From DATKWD01 sp963704815 (GTDB lineage Bacteria; Actinomycetota; Acidimicrobiia; Acidimicrobiales; Salinilacustritrichaceae), in the NCBI GenBank assembly GCA_963704815.1, contig CAVPHU010000001.1, forward strand, positions 868,001 through 932,000: a stretch of 64,000 nucleotides of DNA. Direction: 5' to 3'. The notes beneath the pieces are model-generated. The model searched no databases and was not told the DNA's origin. It worked only from the letters and a program-made list of their open reading frames with translations. A program made the position numbers and the translations under genes. Shown here one piece after another: positions 8,108-17,338 of this stretch. Within the stretch, counting starts at the first letter, position 1. Every line of letters begins with the position of its first letter.

Positions 8108-9166
8108 GAGAACGCCTCGAGCAGGACCTCTTCACACACGACTTGATCGTCTTCGTGGCCATCGTCGCTCCAACTCCTCGAGTTGGGCTCGAACTCGATC
8201 TCGTGGGCATCGAAGAAGGTCTTCATCACGAAATCGACTCCAGCTTGATGCGCCTGTCGTGCGTTGGGCTTGTAGAAGAAGCCTCGGGTCGTGGACAAGG
8301 CGACCATGTCATAGGACGGGAAGTAGTCGACATCGTCGCAGTCGTCCGCGAGTTGGCCTGCCACGGCGCGCAGGACTGCTTTGGCGTACGTCGATGCGCA
8401 CAGCACGTGATGGTCGGTCGCCGTGACGATGTTCTGGCCTGGACTCACCGTCACGATGAACCTGACGCCGGGATTGACGGTCTTGAGGGACTCACGGAAG
8501 CTCATGAAGTCGTCGAAGCAGTCGTTGAACGTGAGGTTGTTCAACCTGAACGCGTCGGGATCGAAATCCCCGGCGATGGTTCCGGGAGCCGTCTGGTACA
8601 CGGTTCCACTGGCCGCATGCTCCCAGGTCTCCGTCAGCCCGAACGTGAAGAGAAACACGCTCGCCCCGGAGTACCCCTTCACCAGGCGACAGAGGTGTCG
8701 GCGGCGCGACTCCAGGACTGCCTCCGGTGAGGCCATGCCGTTCGGCTCCACGCCTGGACGAAGGGCGTCGTAGTAGCGGCCGTCGCGCTCCGACACCGGC
8801 TCCGCGGGCTTGAACTCGCCGATCGCTTCGCGCCAACACTGCAGCAGCTCTCGCGGGGTGTAGATGTTGCCGTAGCGAGCAGAGAAGAGCCCGAATCCAT
8901 ACTGGTTCAGGTCCGGAGTCCACGCTCCCGGTGGAACGGCCTCGGTGTCGACGACCTTGATGCCGGCGCGTCGAAGATAGAAGCCGATCTCTTGAGCGAA
9001 ACAGCTGCCGGCCGTTGCGATCGAGTCCGACCTGCTTCAGCTTGTACTTGGGGCGGTAGAGCCCTTCCATGTCGAACGGATGATGATCTGCAACAGCGGT
9101 CCGCCAGAACGCGGTGCTGTCGAGGTCGGCGTATGGGGAGTTCGGTGTACCGGCGGGTCCACTCAC
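8104..9166 (-). pseudogene. GSCFA-domain protein, interrupted by one frameshift near 9022
   Basis: The family-defining motif is present: ATAGSCFAQEIGFYLRRAG, preceded in another frame by PYADLDSTAFWRT and PFDMEGLYRPKYKLKQVG, the usual GSCFA N-terminus. The two parts join only if one base is removed near 9022. Downstream the frame is open to 8104 with FLFTFGLTETWEH, NNLTFNDCFDDFMSF and TVSPGQNIVTATDHHV, all typical of GSCFA (SGNH-related) proteins. The GTG at 9166 has an AAGGAG Shine-Dalgarno 9 nt upstream, which sets the start. The joined protein is about 354 residues, normal for the family. The clean reading on either side suggests an assembly indel or a very recent mutation. 9167-9379, upstream, shows no gene. 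Confidence 0.75.
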
Positions 9167-9379
9167 GAAATCAAGCTCCTTGGGTTCCACGGCGGCAGCG
9201 GACGATCCCCGCGACGAGGCCACGAATCTACTGGAGGCGAACCTACCGGGCGAACGGGCGGGACAACACGCAGGATCCGGTCCGCCGAATCCTCGGAGAT
9301 CGATGTTCGCCCGCCCCATCTCGCCCTCGCTCAGCCGCGAAGGCCCTCGACCGCCCCAGCCGACCGCCCGCCGCACGGT

Positions 9380-11020
9380 TCAGCGGTCTCGTCGTTCCGC
9401 CCACGCGACGTCCCACTCCAGGAGCTCCTGATCCGGGAGGACGTTCAGGAAGATCTCTGGCAAGCGTGGGACCGTGCGACCCTCGCCAGCACGGGCTGAG
9501 GTGGTGGGCCCGACACGTGGGTCCGTCGGATGTCCGTCCGACACGATCCGAAACCGTACGTGGGGTGACCAGACGTTCCGGAAGCCCCGTTCCGCGGCGG
9601 CAACGCAGAAGGCCTCGGCGGCACGCCCCTCGTCGAGTTCCCCCGGGAATCCACCAACGTCGTCGAAGACCTCTCTCCGGAAGACCATGACGTCGGGCGA
9701 CACGAAATCGACGCGCTGGTCGAGGGCCAGGTTGGCGATGTAGCCGCTGCTCGCCCCGGTAGCTCCGACCTCGTGCGCGTTTCGTGAACCAACAGCGAGT
9801 CTCGGCAGCTTCTCTCGGAACCTCGGGAAGGCGTAGACGGAGTCATCCTCGGTCGAGCACATCGCGCCGACCACCCCGGTACCAGAGACGTGCGCGAGCG
9901 CCACGAGGTCATCGAGCCACTCGTCGGTCTCGGCAACGAGGTCCGCGTTCAGCACGAGCACCGTTGCACAGGAACTGGCTCGGATCGACTGGTTGATGAA
10001 CCACCCGAGTGAGGAGGTGGTCGAGGACAAGTCATGGGTCAGAATGGACAAAGGGAATGCAGGCTCCACCGCCTCGACCCGTCGCTTGGCGGCGAGCAGT
10101 TGCTGCGCGTCGTGCCCGTGAAGCAAGACGAGGAGCTCGGCGGGAGGATCCGTGAGTCTCCACTGAATGCGGTTGAAGATGCCCGCCGACGGAGCCCCCT
10201 TCACCTCGGCAACAGCCCCCACTCGCGTCAGGTGGTGTCTGATGGCCAGCCGCGCAGCGCGCACCGCGGCGGCGAGATCTGCCCTGGCTTTCGAGTTCGG
10301 ACTGTCGCGCCAGTGGTACAGGATCTCGGGGATGTGATGGATGTTCTCGGCATCGATGAGCTCGAGCACTCTGAGGTAGAGGTCGTAGTCCTGACTGCCT
10401 TCGTAGCCTTCGGTCCATCCGTTGGCTCGCTCGAGCGTGTCCGCACGAATCACGGTGAGGTGGTTGAGGAAGTTCTGCCCGAGGAACCGGACGTAGTCCC
10501 AGTCGGGCTTGAAGAACGGATCGCAGCGCTCGCCTCGATCGTTCAGATGGTCGGAATCGGTGTAGACGAGATGCGTGTCGGGGAAGGCTTCGAGTGCGGT
10601 GGCGACGGTTCCGAGGGCATGGGTCGGAATCACGTCGTCGTGATCCATCAGGGCGACGAACTCGCCGTCCGCCATCTGCAACGCAGCGTTGCTTGCTCGG
10701 GCGATCCCAGCATTCTGGTCCAGTGATCGGATGGAGATCCTCGAATCCGAGGCCGCCCACCGATCGAGTTCCGGTGCAACCCAGGGTTCGGTGGAGGCGT
10801 CGTCGGCGATGCACAGTTGCCAATTCGGGTACTCCTGCGTCACCACCGACTCCACCGCTTCACGGAGCCACTGCAGGGGGGTGTTGAACACCGGCATGAC
10901 GACCGAGATCAGCGGACCGCTGAGGGGTGTTGGCTGCGCCGCCAACGTCTTCTTGCGATGTTCAACCCAACGCAAATAGCTCGCGTGCTCCACCGTCCAC
11001 TGCGTTGGGAATCGTGCCAT
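9380..11020 (-). CDS. GT2 glycosyltransferase, two-domain (rhamnosyltransferase-like)
   Basis: This 546-residue protein has a complete GT-A domain: ISVVMPVFNTPLQWLREAVES, then LCIADDASTEP, AGIARASNAALQMADGEFV and the DxD-like metal site LMDHDDVIPTHA (about residues 125-137). It is followed by YTDSDHLNDRGER and a WRDSPNSKA helix, as in O-antigen and teichoic-acid glycosyltransferases. A second region after about 300 (VLVLNADLVAETDEWLDDLV, then VVGAMCSTEDD) resembles another GT2 C-terminal half. It should transfer a sugar on the cytoplasmic side. The ATG at 11020 directly abuts the stop of the preceding GT2 gene (11021-11023), so the two are one operon. Confidence 0.85.
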   Translation of the reverse strand: MARFPTQWTVEHASYLRWVEHRKKTLAAQPTPLSGPLISVVMPVFNTPLQWLREAVESVVTQEYPNWQLCIADDASTEPWVAPELDRWAASDSRISIRSLDQNAGIARASNAALQMADGEFVALMDHDDVIPTHALGTVATALEAFPDTHLVYTDSDHLNDRGERCDPFFKPDWDYVRFLGQNFLNHLTVIRADTLERANGWTEGYEGSQDYDLYLRVLELIDAENIHHIPEILYHWRDSPNSKARADLAAAVRAARLAIRHHLTRVGAVAEVKGAPSAGIFNRIQWRLTDPPAELLVLLHGHDAQQLLAAKRRVEAVEPAFPLSILTHDLSSTTSSLGWFINQSIRASSCATVLVLNADLVAETDEWLDDLVALAHVSGTGVVGAMCSTEDDSVYAFPRFREKLPRLAVGSRNAHEVGATGASSGYIANLALDQRVDFVSPDVMVFRREVFDDVGGFPGELDEGRAAEAFCVAAAERGFRNVWSPHVRFRIVSDGHPTDPRVGPTTSARAGEGRTVPRLPEIFLNVLPDQELLEWDVAWAERRDR

Positions 11021-11968
11021 TCACCCGGTGAGCATCAGCCTGGCTGCCAGCTTGTGGGGCATGTGACCGACGTACTCCCTCACTTTCTGACTCATCTCGA
11101 ACGGTCTGCCCCGGATGGACTCGTACTGGTCGGTGTAGGTCTCCCACAGCTGTCGCTGGGTCTCGCCGGTGACGGAGGTGGAGACGCCGCCATGGACCTG
11201 GTGAAAGCTCGCCTCACCGAGAATCTGCACGATCACGGCGTCGTCGAGTTCGCACAGCTCGCGGTACAGGTCGGGCATCAGGCAACCGCCTCCGGGAATG
11301 TCGAAGCGCAGATCGCATCCGCCGACCGCGTCGAAGGCAGACCTCCTGATGAACAGGCAGTTGCTCTCGAACTGGCGAACGAACCAGAAGAGCTTCGGAG
11401 GACCGTCCTTGAATTCGTAACGGTAGGGCACGCCGACCTCGTAGAGCCGATAGCCGTCTTCTGGCCAGCGAATACCCTCGAGAAGGCGATCTTCCTCTTC
11501 CTCGGAGTAGCCCTTGGGGACCGATTCCACTTGCGATTCCGGGCCAAGGAAGAACCTCAACGCCGTCACCACCGGGTTCGTCCGATATTGAAAGGGCGCC
11601 AGGGCCCATCGCAGCACGCCAGGCGTCAACATGTGCGCGCCGTCGACCATGATCCCGAGAATGTCTCCACGAGCCTGGTTGACGCCGAAGTTGATCGCGT
11701 ACCCGGGAGATGGAGGGGGATTCTCGAGGTGGAAGTAGCGGATGTTGGGAGCAATCGACTCGACCGCAGCACGATCCAGTGGCTCCGTCGAGCCGTTCTC
11801 GACGACGATGATCTCGTAGTCGTGCTCTGAAATACCTGTTTGGTAGGGCAACGCCAGCGAGAGAAGGGTTCGAGGTGCAACTCGTCGCATGTTGTACACC
11901 ACGAGAACGACCGACAGGAATGCGGGTCGTTCCCACAGATCTCGGTCGCTCGTGTGAGGCGTCGACAT
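11021..11968 (-). CDS. GT2 glycosyltransferase with FHQVHGG motif
   Basis: This 315-residue GT-A protein reads SVVLVVYNMRRVAPRTLLSL, then IIVVENGSTEP, PPPSPGYAINFGVNQARGD, and the metal-binding GIMVDGAHMLTPGVLRW (DGAH replaces DxD). Near the C-terminus ESNCLFIRRSAFDAVGG, IPGGGCLMPDLY and LGEASFHQVHGG follow. The last motif is shared with the proteins at 11981, 13967 and 26179, defining a paralogous set in this locus. The likely role is a glycosyltransfer step in surface glycan assembly. The start ATG at 11968 lies 12 nt after the stop of the upstream GT2. Confidence 0.85.
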   Translation of the reverse strand: MSTPHTSDRDLWERPAFLSVVLVVYNMRRVAPRTLLSLALPYQTGISEHDYEIIVVENGSTEPLDRAAVESIAPNIRYFHLENPPPSPGYAINFGVNQARGDILGIMVDGAHMLTPGVLRWALAPFQYRTNPVVTALRFFLGPESQVESVPKGYSEEEEDRLLEGIRWPEDGYRLYEVGVPYRYEFKDGPPKLFWFVRQFESNCLFIRRSAFDAVGGCDLRFDIPGGGCLMPDLYRELCELDDAVIVQILGEASFHQVHGGVSTSVTGETQRQLWETYTDQYESIRGRPFEMSQKVREYVGHMPHKLAARLMLTG

Positions 11969-11980
11969 CCAGCCGTCTTC

Positions 11981-12901
11981 CTACTTCCCACCCTGGCCAG
12001 GTCGCGAACGAGGCTGTTTCCGATGAATCATCGAGGCAACCGTCGGCAAGTGGCCGAAGAAGTAGAGCTCTTTCTCGATCGGCTTCAGATCCGTGCCGAT
12101 GAGTTCGCGATATTGGTCCTTGTATTCGTCGACGCGCCGCTGCTGCTCATCGGGCGAGACGTTGGTGGTCGTACCGCCGTGGACTTGATGAAAGCTCCCC
12201 TCACCGATGAGAACGACCGGTCTGGCGTTGCCAGTGTCACAAGCTCGCTTGAAGAGATCGAGGTTCATGAAGCCGCCGCCCGGAAGGTCCATCCGCTCAT
12301 CGGCACCCCCAATGGCCTCGAAATGATCCCGCCTCAGGAAGAGACAATTGGACTCCATGGACTTGTAGAACCAGGTGCGCTGCGGGAAGTCCTTTTGGGT
12401 GAGCGGTGTGCCGATCTCGAACAAGCGATATCCGTCTCTCGGCCAGTCGATTGAGTCAAGGAGCGCGTCTTCCTTTGCTTGATCGTACCCTTCGAGCATT
12501 GTCTCGTTCTGAGGGCCCCAACCCAGATAGAAGTAGCGAGTGATTCCAACGGCATTCGGGAAGGCCCTCGACATGGCGAGCCCCTTGGACAATAGGCCCG
12601 GGGTGAGGATGTGAGCGCCATCCACCATGAGGCAGATGATCTCGCCCTTCGCTCTTTGGACCCCGTAGTTGATTGCATACGAGGGAGATGGCGGAGGATT
12701 CTCGAGAGGGTGGTACGTGAATTCAGGACCGAGCGACGTGATTGCAGACTCAGGCAGGGGATCCGGAGATCCGTTGTCCACGACAAGGACTTCGTACTCG
12801 ATGTCTTCGCAATCGAGTTGATAGTCACGCGACAAGCTTGCAAGCGACCGGGGAAGCTCCCGACCCATGTCGTACGCGACGATGATGACCGACAGGTTCA
12901 T
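11981..12901 (-). CDS. GT2 glycosyltransferase with FHQVHGG motif
   Basis: This 306-residue GT-A protein begins MNLSVIIVAYDMGRELPRSL, followed by LVVDNGSPDPLPESA, PPPSPSYAINYGVQRAKGE, CLMVDGAHILTPGLLSKG, ESNCLFLRRDHFEAIGG, LPGGGFMNLDLFKR and IGEGSFHQVHGGTTT. These are the motifs of the GT2 subset repeated in this locus. The frame is open upstream into the methyltransferase at 12916-13771, which makes an apparent 640-residue fusion. The ATG at 12901 is preferred because GT2 conservation starts exactly there and the methyltransferase appears to end at 12916 in its own frame. The C-terminus is basic (HRKQPRSRPGQGGK). Confidence 0.85.
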   Translation of the reverse strand: MNLSVIIVAYDMGRELPRSLASLSRDYQLDCEDIEYEVLVVDNGSPDPLPESAITSLGPEFTYHPLENPPPSPSYAINYGVQRAKGEIICLMVDGAHILTPGLLSKGLAMSRAFPNAVGITRYFYLGWGPQNETMLEGYDQAKEDALLDSIDWPRDGYRLFEIGTPLTQKDFPQRTWFYKSMESNCLFLRRDHFEAIGGADERMDLPGGGFMNLDLFKRACDTGNARPVVLIGEGSFHQVHGGTTTNVSPDEQQRRVDEYKDQYRELIGTDLKPIEKELYFFGHLPTVASMIHRKQPRSRPGQGGK

Positions 12902-12915
12902 TGTTCGGCCAGGAT

Positions 12916-13771
12916 CTAATTCTGCAGCTGAGCGAGGGTGGATTCGAGCTCTTCGATGCGCGGCTTCGCTTGCACGGAGTTCACCCTGAAGCCTCTGAAT
13001 GATCGTGCCGAGGTTGAGCCGTTGTTCTTCGACGACACTGATCAGCTCTCCCGCCTCCAGCTGCCGTTCGAGTCTGCTGATCTCTCGCTGGAGGTCGGGG
13101 TTGCCGGCGAGGCGGTCCTCGGCCACGAGGATTCCGAGTCCGAAGTAGAGGGGCACGCTCAGGAAGCAGTAGTCGACGGCCGACTCCTCGAGGAAGTCCT
13201 CGACCCCGGTGAGCACTCCGTTCCGGGGCCCTCCCTCCTCGATGGCATTGCACAGGTCTGCGTTCATCCCGACACGGCCTGCTTCCAGCAGTTGCGTCGC
13301 TCCGCGACCGATGGGGCGGCGAGCGTAGGGGTGGACGAACTCCTCCGGGATCGTTTCCGGGGCGTAGTACAGATCTCGGCGGCCATAGGGCCAGCCCATG
13401 TCATGCACGAAGATGATCGGGAGTGCGGCGGAGTGCTTCAGGTGTGTTTCTTCGATCAATTTCAGCTCGTTGTAGACCGTGTACCAGTTGTGATCACCAT
13501 CGACCATCGCAACGTCGACAGGTGGGACATCACGAAGGACATTGAGGCTCAGGTCTTCATAGAAGTGCAGACGACCGTCGCTCTGATCCACCAATTTCGA
13601 TGAGTCAAACCCAGGTACCGGGTCAATGCAGTGCAAGTTGCCGTCGACACTGCGTACATAGTTGAGAAGAGCCCTGGTGCTCAACCCGGCCTCGGCACCG
13701 ATCTCGAGGATGTTGCGCCCGTCAGCAGCTTGGACGACGGGCCGGATAATGCTGTTCCACAAAGCAATCAT
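12916..13771 (-). CDS. Class I SAM-dependent methyltransferase (probable one-base frameshift near its 3' end)
   Basis: The protein starts MIALWNSIIRPVVQAADG and shows NILEIGAEAGLSTRALLNYV as the SAM loop, VDVAMVDGDHNWYTVYNEL as the acidic post-beta-4 motif, and FVHDMGWPYGRRDLYYAPE, then EEGGPRNGVLTGVEDF. The same motif set is in the protein starting at 17246. It ends in a predicted coiled coil. Near 12975-12990 the frame should shift by one base so that the coil continues as IEELESTLAQLQN and stops at TAG 12916-12918; without the shift it would read on into the GT2 gene. The ATG at 13771 is preceded by a perfect TATACT box, so the start is secure. A sugar O-methyltransferase role is likely. 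Confidence 0.75.
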
Positions 13772-13777
13772 GGCGGG

Positions 13778-13783
13778 AGTATA
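13778..13783 (-). promoter_or_regulatory. -10 box TATACT for leaderless start at 13771
   Basis: TATACT on the minus strand is followed by CCCGCC and the ATG at 13771. The spacer CCCGCC is identical to that of the start at 17339 (CATACT-CCCGCC-GTG). No convincing -35 hexamer is seen. The rest of 13784-13966 shows nothing recognisable. Confidence 0.6.
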
Positions 13784-13966
13784 CCGGCGCTCTGGGCAGC
13801 GGACGAAGCGACACACCGGGGCCGCCGCAGCTGATGGGAGCCAAAGCTCACGCAGCGTGCGGCTCTGGCCACGGCCAGATGGGCCCGGAACGAGTGGCGC
13901 CACCGACAGGGCGGCTCGCCGTCGGTGGCCTCGATCAGTCGATCCCGAGGCGACGGACTGACGGGC

Positions 13967-15705
13967 TCACTTCGTCCGGCGGAGGAATCCGTTCGGGTTG
14001 AACGTGAGCGAGTACTTCTCCATCTCCGGATCGGCGACGAAGTCGCCGAAGCGGGGCAGGATCTGCTTGACCGACTCAGCGGGGCCGGGCCCGAAGCCGG
14101 GCCACACCGGATGGCCGTTCACGATCGTGTCGGTGATGACGACGTACGAACCAACGGTCACCAGCGGCGAGTACTGCTCGAACTGCTTGGTCGTTTCGAA
14201 GCGGTTGGCGCAGGTACCGATGACCACCATCACGGTGGCGCCCTCCTCGATGTCACCGACGACCCGCTCGACGGTGACCGCCTGGTGGGCGTTGCCTCGC
14301 TGGTACCGGATGCGACGGTGCTCGGGAAGGTCCTCGGCAAGCACGGAGTCCACCGAGACGATGCGCCCGTGGTCCACCAGATCACACATCGACGCCAGGA
14401 AGAGGGTGCGACCGCCGTCGCCGGTGCCCGTCTCGACGATCCAGTCGGGCCGGATCTTGCTGACGACCTCCTGATACGCGAGGAGGTCCGTGGGCGCGGT
14501 GGTGACCCGTCGGCCGAGCCAGGTCGTGTGCTCCCACGGCAGGCTCCTCCACACGGCATCGGTGAAGCCGTCGCGAAGATCGTCGGGAACCGGAGTCGGT
14601 CTCTCGGGGCGACGGTCCGAGTCGAGCATCGCCGCGCCGGTGGCGAATGCTTCGGCGGTCATGCGCCGAGCCCTGGTCCGTCGTGCGGCCGGCGTCTGGA
14701 TCTGGCCCACGTAGTGGATCGGCTTGCTCGCCCCTCGGAACGGCCGGCCCTTGTACTCCGCGAAGTGCTCGCCGTAGCCGAAGATGCGGGATCGGCGCTC
14801 GTCCGCGTCCGGTTGGTTCGTCGTGGTCCCGCCGTGGACCTGGTGGAACGATCCTTCGCCCAGGATCGTCGTGACCGTCACGCCCGGTGCCGACGCGAGA
14901 CGTTCGTAGAACTCGAGGTTGGCGTAACCACCGCCCGCCATCGAGAAGTTCTCGTCGAATCCGCCGACCTGCTCGAGCAGATCCCGCGGGACGAAGATGC
15001 AGTTGCTCTCCCAGATGCCGTCGAGCCAGTCGCGGTCGCCGATGAAGTGGCCGATCTCGAAGAGCCGATAGCCGTCGTGCGGCCACTCGATCGTCTCGAA
15101 CAGACGGTCCTCGTAGTCCTGGTCGTAGCCGTCGTCCATGGCGTCGCCCTGCTGGCCCGGGCCGACGTACCACTGCTGGGTGGCGACGACGGAGGGCGCG
15201 TAGGTGCGGAGGCCGTCCATCCCGAAGCGCAGCACGCCTGGCGTGAGCACGTGGGCGCCGTCGATCATGAACGCGAGGTTGGCCCCGCGGGCTCGTTCGA
15301 TCCCGCGATTGAGCGCGGCGATCGGCGACGGTCGGGCTTCGTCGCCCAGGTCGAGATAGCGGAACTCGTCGCCGAACCCCGACACGAAGGCTTCGCCGAG
15401 CTTCTCGTCATCGCTCGAGCCGTTCTCGACGACGATCACCTCGTAGCGGAGGTCGTCGATGTCCTGCTGGTAGGCACGCGACAGCGAACGAAGCGTGCGC
15501 TCGGCTTCCCGTCGCATGTTGTAGAAGACCACCACGACCGAGAGCTCGGGAGCGTCCACCGGACTGGGAGCCGCGAGCGGTGGTGCTGCCGTCGCATGTC
15601 TCACCGACGAAGCCGCAACCAACGCCGGCTCAGCCTTCTGCCAGGACACCGCACCGCCATCGATCTGTTCGAGGGTGCCGGTCAGCCCACGGTCGCGTCC
15701 GGAAC
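13967..15705 (-). CDS. GT2 glycosyltransferase fused to a CmcI-like domain (C-terminal part of a frameshifted multidomain protein)
   Basis: The GT-A part reads ELSVVVVFYNMRREAERTL, VIVVENGSSDD, PSPIAALNRGIERARGA, FMIDGAHVLTPGVLRFG, ESNCIFVPRDLLEQVGG and LGEGSFHQVHGGTTT, the same motif set as the GT2 genes at 11021 and 11981. A linker (RPERPTPVPDDLRDGF) leads to a CmcI-type domain: WIVETGTGDGGRTLFLASM, GRIVSVDSVL, then MVVIGTC and GSYVVITDTIVNG. Upstream of about 15705 the protein continues in another frame as a TylF-like domain (15706-16295): FRTR plus GLTGTLEQIDGGAVSWQK joins into a normal TylF C-terminus. The enzyme would combine glycosyl and methyl transfer in one chain. Confidence 0.8.
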
Positions 15706-16295
15706 GCGGTGACATCAGCGAGGTTCCGGTGCTCGACATCATCCTCGACGACGACCACGCCGCCCTCGGACACTCGGTCGTAGAGCTGATCGAGTACCGC
15801 GCGAGCAGAGCCGGCGGCAGGCCATCCGATCCGCAAGAGCGCCAGCTTCTCGATTGGTGCCTCGGGAATGGTGTCGGCCGGCCGACCCTGAACGAACCGA
15901 ACGTGATCGTCGAGAATGCCGAATCTCTCGAACCCATCGCGGACAAGATTGAGGTCGGCCCGGAACCCCGCAATTCCGTCCTCATCGAGACTGGGAGCCG
16001 TGTCGGGTGAAGGCGAGGCTCGGAACTCATCGACCACCCACACGGTGCGGTCGACTCGCTCGTGGATCTCGAGGTACGAGCGCATGAAGATCGCGCCACC
16101 GCCGCGACCCGTCCCACACTCCAGGAGATCGCCGTCGATCTCTGCGGTGGCGATGCGGTCGAGGCTGCGCTCGAGATGATCGAGGCGCGGCCTTCCCATC
16201 GCCGTGAAAGGAAGAAACGACCGCGCCGCGTCGGCGCTCGGGCCGGCGGGCCCGGTTCGTAGCTCCCGCGCGCGCTCTGACCGCGACCACGTCAT
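15706..16295 (-). CDS. TylF/MycF-like macrocin O-methyltransferase domain (middle part of the frameshifted multidomain protein)
   Basis: The frame reads SFLPFTAMGRPRLDHLERSL, DLLECGTGRGGGAIFMRSYL (SAM loop), TVWVVDEFRASPSP, then LALLRIGWPAAG and GGVVVVEDDVEHRN (metal and catalytic acidic residues), the expected order for TylF/MycF sugar O-methyltransferases, which use SAM and Mg2+. At about 15705 a one-base slip moves the frame into the GT2-CmcI part. On the 5' side, near 16290, another slip links it to the preceding part, which carries RHLDLLKKALLNDLYLEHEV, the usual TylF N-terminal helix. It is therefore probably not an independent gene. Confidence 0.7.
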
Positions 16296-17246
16296 GGCGC
16301 TGTGGGTCCCGAAGCCGCTCCACGAAGGGGGCCTGACCCTTCGCCGCGCGATCGGTCAGATGAGCGAGGACGACCTCGTGCTCGAGGTACAGGTCGTTGA
16401 GAAGCGCCTTCTTCAGCAGATCGAGATGGCGGCCTCGGGCGCGGATGAGGGCGTCGCTGTGTTCCTGACCGTTGTGGTGCACGCTCCGCACCGCACGCAA
16501 CCGTGCGTGCTCGGTCATCTTCAGCAGGTCGAGACGCCCCTCGGCGCTCTCGACGCGATCGATGGCTGCCGCAACGTCCGGATGCTGCTCGAGATACTGC
16601 TGATCGGCGACGATCGCCAGCCCGAAGTAGGTCGGCACGAACACGAGTCGGAGCGGACGGTCGTACTCGGCGATGAAGTCCTCAACCGCCGTCATCACGC
16701 CGTTCCGGGGACCGCCCTCGAGCTCGGCGTTGTTCATGTCGGCGTTGATCGAGCCCGCGCTCGAACAGCTTCCGCATCCCGATGCGAACGCCCGGCCTTC
16801 CGGTAGGGCTGACGGTACTCCTCGGGGATCTGTTCCGGGTCGTAGTACAGATCTCGGCGGCCGTAGGGCCAGCCGACGTCATGGAGGAACAGCAGCGGCA
16901 ATGGACGACCAGCGGCTCGGGAGACCTCGGCAAGCAGGCGCAGCTCGTTGTAGACCGTGTACCAGTTGTGGTCACCGTCGATGAGCGCGGCGTCCATCGC
17001 CGGGAGTGTGGGCAGGACGTCGAGGCTGAGCGCCTCATGGAAGACATACCGACCTGCGAACGCCTCCTCGTGCTCACTGGGATCGAATGCCGGCAACGGA
17101 TCGATGACGTGGAGTTCGACATCGGGGCCGAGGCGTTCGAGCATCTTGACCGTGGTGTCTCCTCGGAGAGCTCCGATCTCGACGATGCGGCGTACGCCGG
17201 CGGCCTCCAGCACGGGGGCGATCGCCTTGTCCCAGAAGGGGTACAC
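16296..17246 (-). CDS. Class I SAM-dependent methyltransferase domain (N-terminal part of the multidomain protein, two slips at 16740-16800)
   Basis: The GTG at 17246 has a strong AGGAGG Shine-Dalgarno 10 nt upstream (17257-17262). The protein reads YPFWDKAIAPVLEAAG, IVEIGALRGDTTVKMLERLG (SAM loop), AALIDGDHNWYTVYNELRLL, FLHDVGWPYGRRDLYYDPEQ and, after two frame slips, RIGMRKLFERG and ELEGGPRNGVMTAVEDF. It aligns motif for motif with the methyltransferase at 12916-13771. A helical linker (VAAAIDRVESAEGRLDLLKM) leads into the TylF domain. If all slips at about 16790, 16745, 16290 and 15705 are repaired, one protein of about 1,090 residues spans 13967-17246: methyltransferase, TylF, GT2, CmcI. 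Confidence 0.7.
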
Positions 17247-17326
17247 GGGTTCAGTTCCTCCTGCGAACCAGCAAGCAGGCGAAGCTAGCAGACCCGCCTC
17301 GGACCTCGATGGAGCGAGTTCACTGG

Positions 17327-17332
17327 CATACT
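17327..17332 (+). promoter_or_regulatory. -10 box CATACT for leaderless start at 17339
   Basis: CATACT is followed by CCCGCC and the GTG at 17339. The box and spacer nearly copy the TATACT-CCCGCC arrangement at 13771. Confidence 0.5.
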
Positions 17333-17338
17333 CCCGCC

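Noticed and set aside
13925..15712. 595-codon open frame on the plus strand
   Set aside because: It is antisense to the GT2-CmcI gene, whose protein motifs are unmistakable. The frame is an effect of high GC with few stops.
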